From Planctomycetota bacterium (GTDB lineage Bacteria; Planctomycetota; Phycisphaerae; Phycisphaerales; SM1A02), in the NCBI GenBank assembly GCA_022563315.1, contig JADFNO010000009.1, forward strand, positions 1-44,228: DNA of 44,228 bases, read 5' to 3'. The translations under genes and the position numbers were made by a program. This document shows positions 1-7,776 of this stretch, piece after piece. The notes under the pieces were generated by a model. That model saw only the letters and a list, made by a program, of their open reading frames with translations, was not told the DNA's origin and did no database searches. The first letter of the stretch is position 1. Each line of letters opens with the position of its first letter.

Positions 1-1029
1 GTCCTGCGGACCGCCCTTCGACATCGCTACGAACTGGATCTCGAACGGCTCGGCCGGGGCGTGCGCTTTCTCGCCCGCGCCAACAACCTCGAAGATAGAC
101 TGCTGGCCGCCGAACTCGGCGTGGCCAGCGGCGATGAGGCGCTCGCCAAGCTCGCGACTGAGACCACAAGGAAGATTATCCTGCGCATGCGTCGGATCAG
201 TGCCGGAGCGCTGTCACCCCGTCTGGCCGTGCTGACCGGCGCACCCGACCTTCGCCGGCATTTTCGCTGGCAACAATGGCTGCGCAAGATCGGGCGCCGC
301 TTCGAGGTTCGACCCGCCTACGCTGTTCCGACCCCCACGGACCCACCGCTGCCGCCCGGACTTCTGGCGGGGCTTGAACCCGAACGATTTGCGGCATTGG
401 AAACCTACATCGACACGCTCAGCGAACGTTACGTGGATCTCGCCATCTGCCTTGACTGCACCGCGAGCATGTCCGGTGAGCTCGCCGAAGCCCAAGGCGG
501 GATCGACGACATGATGCTCTTCCTCGGCGACGTGGTCAAGTCATTGCGCGTCGGGATTGTGGGGTATCGAGATCGGCGCGACGAGTTCGAGACCAAAGCC
601 TGGGACTTCACCCACGACATCAACGAAGCCCGCCGACGGTTGTGGAGCCTCACCGCCGCGGGAGGCGGAGATACGCCCGAGTCGGTGTATCCCGCGCTGC
701 GCATCGCCTATGCCCGATTCAGTTGGTTGCCCAGCCACACCAAGGTGCTGGTGCTCATCGGCGACGCCCCACCGCGCGTCGGCACGGGGACGCTGTGCAT
801 CTCGCTCGCTAAGCGCGGCGCCGAAATCCAACTCACCACCCACGTGATCCAGGCTGACGGCAAGGACGTCAAGCACTTCCCACAGATCGCCGAGGCCGGC
901 GGCGGGCGCTGCGTCAACCTCGAACACGGCGACTCCCTCATCGCCGAAATCACCGGCCTCACCCTCGGCGACCGGTTCCAAGCCGAGCTCGGCGAGTTCT
1001 TCGACACCTACCTCGAACTGTGCCGCTAA
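1..1029 (+). CDS. VWA-domain protein (5' end cut by window)
   Basis: The reading frame is open from the first base of the window, so the gene almost certainly begins upstream. A GTG at 61 would be an internal start. The C-terminal two thirds form a von Willebrand factor A domain. A beta strand, VDLAICLD, runs into the MIDAS-like motif DCTASM (D-x-T-x-S) near base 452. It is followed by a conserved GYRDRRDEF segment, by GGGDTPESV and by the strand KVLVLIGDAPP. This arrangement suits a metal-dependent protein-binding module. The N-terminal part is charged, helical and not recognised. I see no membrane segment in the visible part. The partner and pathway are unknown. The next gene converges on it from the other strand. 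Confidence 0.75.
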   Translation, partial: VLRTALRHRYELDLERLGRGVRFLARANNLEDRLLAAELGVASGDEALAKLATETTRKIILRMRRISAGALSPRLAVLTGAPDLRRHFRWQQWLRKIGRRFEVRPAYAVPTPTDPPLPPGLLAGLEPERFAALETYIDTLSERYVDLAICLDCTASMSGELAEAQGGIDDMMLFLGDVVKSLRVGIVGYRDRRDEFETKAWDFTHDINEARRRLWSLTAAGGGDTPESVYPALRIAYARFSWLPSHTKVLVLIGDAPPRVGTGTLCISLAKRGAEIQLTTHVIQADGKDVKHFPQIAEAGGGRCVNLEHGDSLIAEITGLTLGDRFQAELGEFFDTYLELCR

Positions 1030-1178
1030 CTGTCAACCGCCCTCACCCGCTGGCTGCGCAGCGAAGAATGCGCTGATCGGCGTTCGTTGACGTTCGCGCC
1101 GCCGTGGCCGGCGGGGCTATTGAAGCCTGCGAATGCAATGTTCGATGACTGCCTTCAGTCCACCCGTATCTTTGCTAG

Positions 1179-1222
1179 CCGCACATGAATATGTGCGGGC
1201 GCCCGCGGATATGCATCCGCGG
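1179..1222. repeat. Two tandem perfect 8-bp hairpins
   Basis: The first hairpin is CCGCACAT-GAAT-ATGTGCGG (1179-1198). The second is CCGCGGAT-ATGC-ATCCGCGG (1203-1222). They are joined through the palindrome GCGGGCGCCCGC. Both stems are perfect with 4-nt loops. No T-run follows, so this is not a classical intrinsic terminator. The position between convergent 3' ends suits a bidirectional transcript-end or REP-like doublet. Confidence 0.7.
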
Positions 1223-1296
1223 CTGGTACGAGTGACCTCGTCGAACATTACCAACACAGGACTCAATAAACGGTCGCCATTGTCTTCCTAGTGCCA

Positions 1297-1347
1297 AATG
1301 CCTAATGCCTAATGCCTTCTTCTCCCCCCTTGATGCCATGATGCCAT
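1297..1347. repeat. Heptamer and octamer microrepeats
   Basis: Three consecutive AATGCCT heptamers occupy 1297-1317. After a short pyrimidine-rich spacer, two GATGCCAT octamers follow (1332-1347). The tract ends two bases before the stop codon of the minus-strand dockerin-tailed gene. Confidence 0.75.
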
Positions 1348-1349
1348 CT

Positions 1350-2795
1350 TCATGGACACGGCCCCCAGTTGCCCAGCAAGATGAGCAGATCCTTCACGCC
1401 AACGTCGCCGCTGTTGTCGAAGTCGGCGGGACAAGCTCCCTTCTTCGGGCACGGCCCCCAGCTACCCAGCAAGACGAGAAGATCCTTCACGCCAACATCG
1501 CCGTCGCCGTCGCCGTCAATATCACCGACACAGTTTTGCCGCGGAACAACTACTGTGAACGCGACCGACTCGGGTGTCCCCGGTCGAAACAGTCCGAGCG
1601 TTACGTCGCCCGGAGCCGGCTCAACGTCCGCGTCGAACCAAAAGTTATACATCGTCCCCCAACGCAAGGCGTTGGTGTTGGGATTCTCGGCGAAGGTGGC
1701 CGGGCTGGACCAGACTACGGACGTGTCGCCGACGGCTATCTCCCAATCCGTGTTGTCGTACGCTTCGCCGGAATGGTAATCGACATCATGAAACCCAACG
1801 TTGCTCACGGCCGCTCCTGGGGGGATCGGGACGCTGAGCGATCCGCCGCTTCGGTGTGAGTTGAGATTGAACAGGGCGTATTCGTAGCGCCACGTACCGT
1901 CGTCGTTGTCGCTGGCCTTGGCGGCGGCATAGAAGCGGCCTTCCTCAGGCACGTCGACCTTGAAGATCTGAACTGACTCATCAGGCATGTTGATGCCGTT
2001 GCCATGGTCGCGCCAGGCAAGGATGGCGGGAATCGTTTCATACATGGGGCCCGTGACAACAAGGTCGAAGTCGGGGCCGAGCGTAACCTGTCTATACGAG
2101 GCGTTATTGAGCCAGTTACCCCACTGGGCATCGTCAGTGGCGACGTACACACCCTCGACGAAATAGATGGAATCGGGGAAGTTGGCCTCAGTGATGTCGG
2201 ACTCGACAACTTGTAGCCGCCTGAAGATTGCGTTGCCGCTGCCGCCGGGCGCTGCTTGCCAATCGCCGGAATAGGGATTCAGGTCGGACCTCGGGCCGAG
2301 GCGGGATTGGCCGCCGTTATACCCAGCGCTGTAGATATCCCGACACCCGACGCCGAGCAATGATCCCCCCACGCCGTTGCAGCCTATGCTGCACCCGCTG
2401 CCGGCCGCAGCGCAGCAGGCATGCTTCACCCAGGACATGCCGACCTGCATCAGCCGACCGTTGTAAAGTCGATAAGCGTTCATGGCCAGCCCGGGTGTTC
2501 CATTGTGGGAGTTTCCCCACAGCAGGTTCTCGTCCCCGATGTTGCAGGTGTAGCTGCCAAGTGAATAGCCGCGTATCCCGCCGACGGCGCCCCAATTGCT
2601 CACCGACTGGCAGTTAGTGTAGATCACGTCCGGGCCAATCGCGCCGGCCGACACACCGCCTTCGCCGGCTTGGTTCGTCACGGTCTCGGCGACCTGTTCA
2701 TCCGACGAATCGAGGTCGCCTCCCGCATTCAGCTGAGCAACAACGATTACTGCGCCGGCGGCGGCGACGGATCCAAAGAATATTTCAAGCCTCAT
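1350..2795 (-). CDS. Secreted protein with C-terminal dockerin-like repeats
   Basis: This is an extracellular or surface protein of about 481 residues. A hydrophobic signal segment (FFGSVAAAGAVIVVAQLNAG) follows MRLE. The central part is rich in Gly, Asn, Trp and Cys, which suggests an extracytoplasmic beta-rich fold of no family I recognise. The C-terminus carries two calcium-loop repeats, GDIDGDGDGDVGVKDLL and ADFDNSGDVGVKDLL, each ending LLGxWGPCP. Dockerin-type tails of this kind are common on Planctomycetota secreted proteins. I prefer the ATG at 2795, which has AAGGTAGG about 10 nt upstream. A GTG four codons earlier (2807) lies too close to that site. A substrate-binding or sorting role for the tail is inference. 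Confidence 0.75.
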   Translation of the reverse strand: MRLEIFFGSVAAAGAVIVVAQLNAGGDLDSSDEQVAETVTNQAGEGGVSAGAIGPDVIYTNCQSVSNWGAVGGIRGYSLGSYTCNIGDENLLWGNSHNGTPGLAMNAYRLYNGRLMQVGMSWVKHACCAAAGSGCSIGCNGVGGSLLGVGCRDIYSAGYNGGQSRLGPRSDLNPYSGDWQAAPGGSGNAIFRRLQVVESDITEANFPDSIYFVEGVYVATDDAQWGNWLNNASYRQVTLGPDFDLVVTGPMYETIPAILAWRDHGNGINMPDESVQIFKVDVPEEGRFYAAAKASDNDDGTWRYEYALFNLNSHRSGGSLSVPIPPGAAVSNVGFHDVDYHSGEAYDNTDWEIAVGDTSVVWSSPATFAENPNTNALRWGTMYNFWFDADVEPAPGDVTLGLFRPGTPESVAFTVVVPRQNCVGDIDGDGDGDVGVKDLLVLLGSWGPCPKKGACPADFDNSGDVGVKDLLILLGNWGPCP

Positions 2796-3220
2796 CGGTT
2801 TGTACACCTACCTTTAGCGCCCGGTGGCGAGTATCCCCCCAAAGCGACTGCAATGTTACCGCATGCCAAGGGTATCTCACAAGGCCTGAGTGTTGAGAAT
2901 CTCGCCGTTTCTATCTGGTTGTCAGGCACCCGGAAGGACTGAGAACGCGATATCCCGCGACCGAAAGCCGGTCCCTGACCAGCGACGTTCGTCCCGAGGC
3001 ACTCAAGACACATGGGAAGTGGTTTGTGACCCACCCCGCGGCCACCCCGACGCTGCGTCAACCGACCGTGGGAAAAGGAACCCTCACCACTGGAACGACG
3101 CACCGGTTTTCGCGCGCAATCACGCTCGGTGCGTCTTCCATTCGAGCGGACGGCAGTGCTTTTGCAGTAATCGCCTGGATACAACTACAGGTACCAGCCT
3201 CGGCCGTCGAGGAACACGAC
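2796..3220. other. Divergent intergenic region
   Basis: This stretch lies between the divergent dockerin-tailed and GEEISWGQR membrane-protein genes. I see no convincing gene, hairpin or consensus promoter. The frame of the plus-strand gene stays open back to a GTG at 3026. The extra 65 codons are low-complexity and have no ribosome-binding site, so I leave them out of the gene. Confidence 0.5.
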
Positions 3221-4051
3221 GTGGAAGCCTCTGATCCGAGATTGTCGAATCCCGGGTTGACGCCGGCGAAGGGAGTCCAAGGCCACCGGGGAATACCCCG
3301 CGCCGTCTTGGGATTTACCGCCAGCGCGGTGTCGCTGCTTGCGATCTCGTACGGCGTCTTCGTCCTTGATGACGCGACGATCTTGGCACTCGGCAAAGAG
3401 GACGGCCTCTTCGAGTACGCTACGGCGATCTGCTTCGGCGTCGCGGGCGTGCTGTTCCTGGTGTGCTTTGCAACGAGCCGAGCCGGCAACGACTTGCTCC
3501 TGTTGCAAACACGTCGCAATGTGTTTCTACTCTTGCTTGGATTGCTCTTTCTCTTCGGCTGCGGCGAGGAGATCAGTTGGGGACAGCGCCTGCTGGGATT
3601 CGACACGCCCGACTCGATCGCGCGCGTAAATCTGCAGCGCGAGACGAACATTCACAACCTGACGATATTCCATCGGCGCGACGCTGGGGGCGAGGAGAAA
3701 ACCGGTTTGACGCTGTGGCTCAGCGTGGAGCGGCTCTTCAGCCTGTTCTGGCTGACGTATTGTTTCGTGGTCCCGCTTGTGGTTGGAGCGATCCGACCGA
3801 TCCGGCGACTGTTGCAACGGATCAATCTGCCGATCGTGCCGCTTTGCCTGGGCGTGTTCTTCCCGCTGAACTATGCGATCGCCAAGTCCATTGAGCTTGG
3901 CCTCGGGGGCGAGACGAGCCCGTTGCACTGGCCGCTGCTGGAGATCAAGGAGAGCTGCTTTGCGGCACTGTTCCTGCTGACGGCGGTGTATTTCCTGCGG
4001 CCGACGACGGGCGAGTGTGAAGCGAAACGCGTCCTTCTCGCGACCCCGTAA
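3221..4051 (+). CDS. Polytopic membrane protein with GEEISWGQR motif
   Basis: This is an integral membrane protein of about 276 residues with roughly six hydrophobic helices. Between the third and fourth lies a polar signature, CGEEISWGQRLLGFDTP, followed by NLQRETNIHNL. I know this GEEISWGQR...N.Q.E.N.HN combination from uncharacterised bacterial membrane proteins. The clustered Glu, Trp, Gln, Arg and His look like an active or binding site within the bilayer, but no function is established. The GTG at 3221 is chosen because GAGGA lies about 8 nt upstream and because the hydrophobic core begins soon after. An upstream start at 3026 is possible but unsupported. The gene appears to be single. 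Confidence 0.65.
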   Translation: MEASDPRLSNPGLTPAKGVQGHRGIPRAVLGFTASAVSLLAISYGVFVLDDATILALGKEDGLFEYATAICFGVAGVLFLVCFATSRAGNDLLLLQTRRNVFLLLLGLLFLFGCGEEISWGQRLLGFDTPDSIARVNLQRETNIHNLTIFHRRDAGGEEKTGLTLWLSVERLFSLFWLTYCFVVPLVVGAIRPIRRLLQRINLPIVPLCLGVFFPLNYAIAKSIELGLGGETSPLHWPLLEIKESCFAALFLLTAVYFLRPTTGECEAKRVLLATP

Positions 4052-4216
4052 ACACTTCATTGGCTCGGGGCAGCTAAGCGTTCGAGCAAGATCAGCGGCG
4101 CATTGCCATCTCACCCTACGCCCACAACACTCGCCTCAAATGGAACGGGCAACGACGTTGCTGTGCTCGCTCGAAGGAACCAGATCGGTACACGGCGCGT
4201 CAAGGGCGCTGCCCGC

Positions 4217-5707
4217 TCAGCCGCCGTGCGCGCCTGAGCCTTCATCGCCGCCACGGCCACCGCGACGGCCACGGCCCTCGCCGAAACCGCGCCACCGCTG
4301 ATCACCTCGACGCTGCTCTTGTATCTCCGGTAGGCGCTGGACTTGTCCAGGCGTGAGCATCGCTGCAAGCTGCTCGTGGTACCGCTCATCGAATTCACGT
4401 CGAGCTTGGAACTGCTCGCGGGTCCGGTTGTCGCGCCTCCGTGTTTGTTGGTCGCGCCCGAAGTTCCCGCTCGCCATACGTTCAAGGAACCGGCGTCGCT
4501 GCTTGGGTTCCTCGGACTTGATGAGGTTCATCAGTTGCTCGTTGCGCACGCCCAGCTCCACCTCGTACACCTCGAGCAAGCCCGCCACGGCTTCGGCGAT
4601 TTCGGAATCGAGATCGTCAAAATTCGCCACCGCCTCGAAAGCCCGCTGCACCGTCGTCTTGCGGTACACCCGGCCATACGCTCGTTCACGGTACGACCGC
4701 ACGAATGTGTCACCGACATCCTCAGGCAGTTCCTCGGCTACGGATGATGCATATTCCTCATTGACATCCCGAACGGCCACCCGCCGAACCATCTCCCCAT
4801 CGTACAGCGACAGCGCGCGCTTTGAGTCGCGCTGCATCATGGCCGAGAAGCTTTGCACGCGAGACTCTTCGAGATACGCATTGCGATCGCGCAGAGCGGT
4901 GTCCAGCGTGACCTCGTACTCCTGGAGGACCGGCGCGACCGCATCGCTGTCGGCGGAATCGAGCCCCATCGCGCGCACAAGGTCGAACAGATCGACACGC
5001 TCGCCGGACAGCTGGCCTCGCTGAATCGTCTTTTGGCGAATCAGCTTGCGCTCCAAGCTCGGCCAAGGTGATCGCTGATCGTCACGAAGCACGAGCTGTA
5101 AATCGCCGACGAATTGGTCTCGCAGCCTCACCTTTTCCGCACGGAAGATCTTGTACTTGTCGGCGGCGTCAGCGGTCAGTTGCTCCAACTCCTCTGGATC
5201 GATCTGTGGCATGTAGGTCTGGCGAGCTTGTTCTCGCATTTCCTGGCCCCGACGGCGAACGATTTCCATGATCTGTTCGCGGGCCTCTTCGCTCAATGAG
5301 GGATCACGAGCAAGCTCCATCTGCTGCCGCAAGGACTGCCAACGCTCGCGCATCTGCTCGCGCGCGCGCCGGCGCTCACCATCGTCGCCGGAGCGGTCCG
5401 GGCGAAGCCGGCGCACAATCTCATCGAGATCAGTCCGCGCGGCCTGGAACGCATCGTCGTATTCGGCGAACAACGTCTGCACGATCATTTGCTGCATCCG
5501 GTCAAGCGACAGGTCATCGTTGAACTGCACGATATCGCGCCGGTTGAAGTCCGGCTCGAGCAGATACGCCAGTCCGCGCATCGCGCCCATGCCGCCCATC
5601 CCACGCGACTGGGCGAAAGCCGGGCCGGTCAGAAACATCGCCAAGCTGAGCATACAGCAAAGCGTCGTTACTGGACTGAACACGTTGCTTGTACGAGGGG
5701 TGGTCAT
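4217..5707 (-). CDS. Secreted charged helical protein with RG-rich tail
   Basis: The product is 496 residues and carries a signal peptide (TTLCCMLSLAMFLTGPAFAQS). The rest is almost wholly charged alpha helix rich in Arg, Glu, Gln and Asp, resembling Spy/CpxP-like helical periplasmic proteins repeated several times. It ends in a Gly/Arg tail (GRGRRGGRGGDEG). The ATG at 5707 is chosen because GGAGG sits 8 nt before it. It is the last gene of the leftward set sigma factor, anti-sigma factor, EF-hand sensor and this protein, 72 bp after the sensor gene. I infer a periplasmic effector or chaperone-like target of the ECF system. It has no EF-hand itself but shares the RG-rich tail style with the divergent redoxin. 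Family membership is not established. Confidence 0.65.
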   Translation of the reverse strand: MTTPRTSNVFSPVTTLCCMLSLAMFLTGPAFAQSRGMGGMGAMRGLAYLLEPDFNRRDIVQFNDDLSLDRMQQMIVQTLFAEYDDAFQAARTDLDEIVRRLRPDRSGDDGERRRAREQMRERWQSLRQQMELARDPSLSEEAREQIMEIVRRRGQEMREQARQTYMPQIDPEELEQLTADAADKYKIFRAEKVRLRDQFVGDLQLVLRDDQRSPWPSLERKLIRQKTIQRGQLSGERVDLFDLVRAMGLDSADSDAVAPVLQEYEVTLDTALRDRNAYLEESRVQSFSAMMQRDSKRALSLYDGEMVRRVAVRDVNEEYASSVAEELPEDVGDTFVRSYRERAYGRVYRKTTVQRAFEAVANFDDLDSEIAEAVAGLLEVYEVELGVRNEQLMNLIKSEEPKQRRRFLERMASGNFGRDQQTRRRDNRTREQFQARREFDERYHEQLAAMLTPGQVQRLPEIQEQRRGDQRWRGFGEGRGRRGGRGGDEGSGAHGG

Positions 5708-5779
5708 GCAAAAATCCTCCAAATGTCGATTTGTTCTATCCATGGGATCGGCGGAATAGGTTCACAACACATCACGGGA

Positions 5780-6445
5780 TCATTCGTCGGACGACTTGCG
5801 GTCGTTTCTTTGACTCATCCATTCACGCATCGCGGCGCGCTCGGTCTCATCAATCTGCCCATCCCCGTTGGCGTCGAATCGCTCGTGCATTTCACGACGG
5901 CGTTGCTCGTGATCTTTGCGACGCTCTTTGATATGTTCCTGAGCAGCGGCGCGCTCCGCGGCATTGAGTTGGCCATCGCCGTCACTATCAAACTTTCGGA
6001 GTATTTCCTGCCAATGAGGGCGGCCCCGTCGGCTGTGACCAACACGGCGGGAGAGTTTACGACACTGCTCCGGCGACAACGTCCTGACAAAGTCGTTGAA
6101 GCGATCTGATCGAGCACGACCTCGCTGCTGGCGCAGTTCCGCCTCTTGATCAACCAAATCGTGCACCCCCCGCAGGTTCGGCTCATCGCGCGATAACTCG
6201 CTGATGAGCTCTTCGTGCACAAGGGCAAGGCCTTCTTCGTACTCCTGTTGGTCGACCTCCATGTTCCTGCGTAGCTCGGCAAACAGCGCCGACTGCGATT
6301 CGTCCAGATTCAATTCGGCGGCAACGAGATTGGTCACGCGATCACCGTTGGCAGTTTCACCGCGCACCTGCCACGAACCGAGGACGAAGAACGCGTTGAA
6401 CATCAATGATAACGCCAGGATGAACCAATAGAAGCTGCGAATCAT
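5780..6445 (-). CDS. Membrane-anchored CnrX/Spy-like EF-hand protein
   Basis: The product has 221 residues. An N-terminal hydrophobic helix (residues 5-23) anchors a periplasmic domain. Residues 40-135 are amphipathic helices with the pattern LDESQSALFAELRR ... LSPEQCRKL, resembling the heavy-metal-resistance / Spy / CnrX helical hairpin family. Two canonical EF-hand loops follow, D153-E164 (DSDGDGQLNAAE) and D191-E202 (DANGDGQIDETE), in a basic helical context. Its ATG overlaps the anti-sigma stop codon (ATGA at 6442-6445), so the two are translationally coupled. By analogy with the CnrH-CnrY-CnrX order, it could be the periplasmic sensor that controls the anti-sigma factor, with calcium or another metal as ligand. 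That role is inference. Confidence 0.7.
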   Translation of the reverse strand: MIRSFYWFILALSLMFNAFFVLGSWQVRGETANGDRVTNLVAAELNLDESQSALFAELRRNMEVDQQEYEEGLALVHEELISELSRDEPNLRGVHDLVDQEAELRQQRGRARSDRFNDFVRTLSPEQCRKLSRRVGHSRRGRPHWQEILRKFDSDGDGQLNAAERAAAQEHIKERRKDHEQRRREMHERFDANGDGQIDETERAAMREWMSQRNDRKSSDE

Positions 6446-7032
6446 CGGGGCCTCTCCGTAAGTAAAGCGGCGATAAGCTCGATCTCGCCGGCATCCTCAT
6501 CGGGCGGATCAAACACGCCGAACGACATCTCCGTCGCGAGTTGATCGAGCCGCAGATCGGTCGAAGCGGTCCAAGCCGTCCCCGTGTGGTACCCAAATAC
6601 ACAGATTGCAACGGACGCCGCGGCCGCCGCCGGCCAACGGGCCGTGCGCCACTTCAAGCCCAACAACGGTTGACTTTGGGCGCTCACCAACGCCTGGGCG
6701 GACTCGATCACGCGCTCCGGGGCGGCTGGGCGCGATCGCGCCGTTGCGACAACGATCAGCCGCGCGTCGGCCACGGCCTCACGACATTCACGGCACACGA
6801 CGAGGTGTGTCTCGATCGACTCGATCTCGGCCGCCGAGCGACGGCCGTCGAGATACGACGCCAGCTCCAACTGGCCCGGGCACGCTGCCGATAACGCCGG
6901 CTTCATCGGCGCAGCGCTTCGCCACAATCGTTCGTCGGTTGGGTTCTTTTGGTCGTCCACAGGCATAGCGTTCCCCGGATGGTATACGAGGCCACCGACA
7001 GCGGCATCCCCGGGAATCTCGACGCGTTTCAC
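6442..7032 (-). CDS. Zinc-finger membrane anti-sigma factor
   Basis: This is a probable anti-sigma factor of up to 196 residues. It shows a zf-HC2-type zinc motif with C51 and then H76-x3-C80-x2-C83 (HLVVCREC), numbered from the GTG. A single membrane helix follows around residues 132-150, then a short periplasmic tail. In this family the cytoplasmic zinc domain sequesters a cognate ECF sigma factor. The GTG at 7032 overlaps the sigma-factor stop (GTGA). The ATG at 6966, which has GGGGA about 5 nt before it, is an equally good start and keeps the whole zinc motif. The 3' end overlaps the EF-hand sensor start by 4 nt. The arrangement strongly predicts co-translation with both partners. Confidence 0.8.
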   Translation of the reverse strand: MKRVEIPGDAAVGGLVYHPGNAMPVDDQKNPTDERLWRSAAPMKPALSAACPGQLELASYLDGRRSAAEIESIETHLVVCRECREAVADARLIVVATARSRPAAPERVIESAQALVSAQSQPLLGLKWRTARWPAAAAASVAICVFGYHTGTAWTASTDLRLDQLATEMSFGVFDPPDEDAGEIELIAALLTERPR

Positions 7033-7553
7033 CGGGATTGAAAGTGGGACCGGAGGCGACTGAGCGCCTTGTGCTTGGTGCTCCTGATCGTCTGCTCATC
7101 AACGTTGAGCATCTGAGCCGCCTGGGCAACCGAACGATCTTCGTCGAACAGCAAGGTCAGGACCAGCCGTTGGCGAGCGGTCAGGAGATGAAGCGGCACG
7201 GTTTGGCCGTCCGGGGTCGGCTCGGCGGCGGGAATCTGGGACGGATCGAGGCCCGACGTCTCCAGCCGGCGTTTGCGAAGACAATCGATGGCGACGCTGC
7301 GGGCCACCAGGGTAAGCCAGGTTTCCAGCGACGCACGCTGTGGCTCGAATTTCCGCAGCAATCGATAGTCATCCTTGACGAGGCGGACGAAGACATCCTG
7401 AGCCACGTCCTCAGTGGTGCGGCCGGTCGAACCCGCGCCCCGAGAGCCGAACACATGCCCAACCGCGGCGTAGATCACGCCTGAGTACCGCTGGACGAAA
7501 TCGTCCCAGGCCTGCTTGTCGCCTTCTAGGCAGTGGTGAAGGTTGACATCCAT
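7029..7553 (-). CDS. ECF-family RNA polymerase sigma factor
   Basis: The product has 174 residues, a normal length for an ECF sigma factor. Region 2 is visible in ...TTEDVAQDVFVRLV... followed by LETWLTLVARSVAIDCLRKRR. Region 4 is visible in LTARQRLVLTLLFDEDRSVAQAAQML with the recognition helix TIRSTKHKALSRLR. There is no region 3 and no extra C-terminal domain. GGAATGAG lies a few bases before the ATG. It heads a tightly overlapping leftward set with the anti-sigma factor and the EF-hand sensor. Such operons usually autoregulate. A 7-bp inverted repeat lies upstream at 7620-7639. Confidence 0.9.
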   Translation of the reverse strand: MDVNLHHCLEGDKQAWDDFVQRYSGVIYAAVGHVFGSRGAGSTGRTTEDVAQDVFVRLVKDDYRLLRKFEPQRASLETWLTLVARSVAIDCLRKRRLETSGLDPSQIPAAEPTPDGQTVPLHLLTARQRLVLTLLFDEDRSVAQAAQMLNVDEQTIRSTKHKALSRLRSHFQSR

Positions 7554-7619
7554 ATGCTCATTCCAACGCCGTTGCGGCCTTTGGATTACACCACGCCGGG
7601 CCCTTTAGGTCACTGACAC

Positions 7620-7639
7620 CGGATTCGTCGAAGAATCCG
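7620..7639. promoter_or_regulatory. Inverted repeat in divergent control region
   Basis: The arms CGGATTC and GAATCCG flank a 6-nt spacer (GTCGAA). The site lies 67 bp before the sigma-factor start and 138 bp before the redoxin start, in their shared intergenic region. It could be an operator or part of an ECF promoter. Only the symmetry is seen; function is inferred. Confidence 0.35.
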
Positions 7640-7776
7640 TCAACTGCGGGGGATGAACGGGCCGGCGAGATCGTACAATCCAGCAGCGGCGTCATTCCTC
7701 CAATGGTGTAGAATGCCGCCGGTTTCGCATCAACGGTTTGATGAGCGTTGAACGCCTCACCAAGGAGAATACACGA

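Larger units (their letters stand above)
1030..1349. other. Intergenic region between convergent genes
   Basis: No credible gene is seen here. The stretch separates the convergent VWA and dockerin-tailed genes. It holds two adjacent perfect hairpins (1179-1222) and short direct repeats (1297-1347), which are listed separately. Confidence 0.6.
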
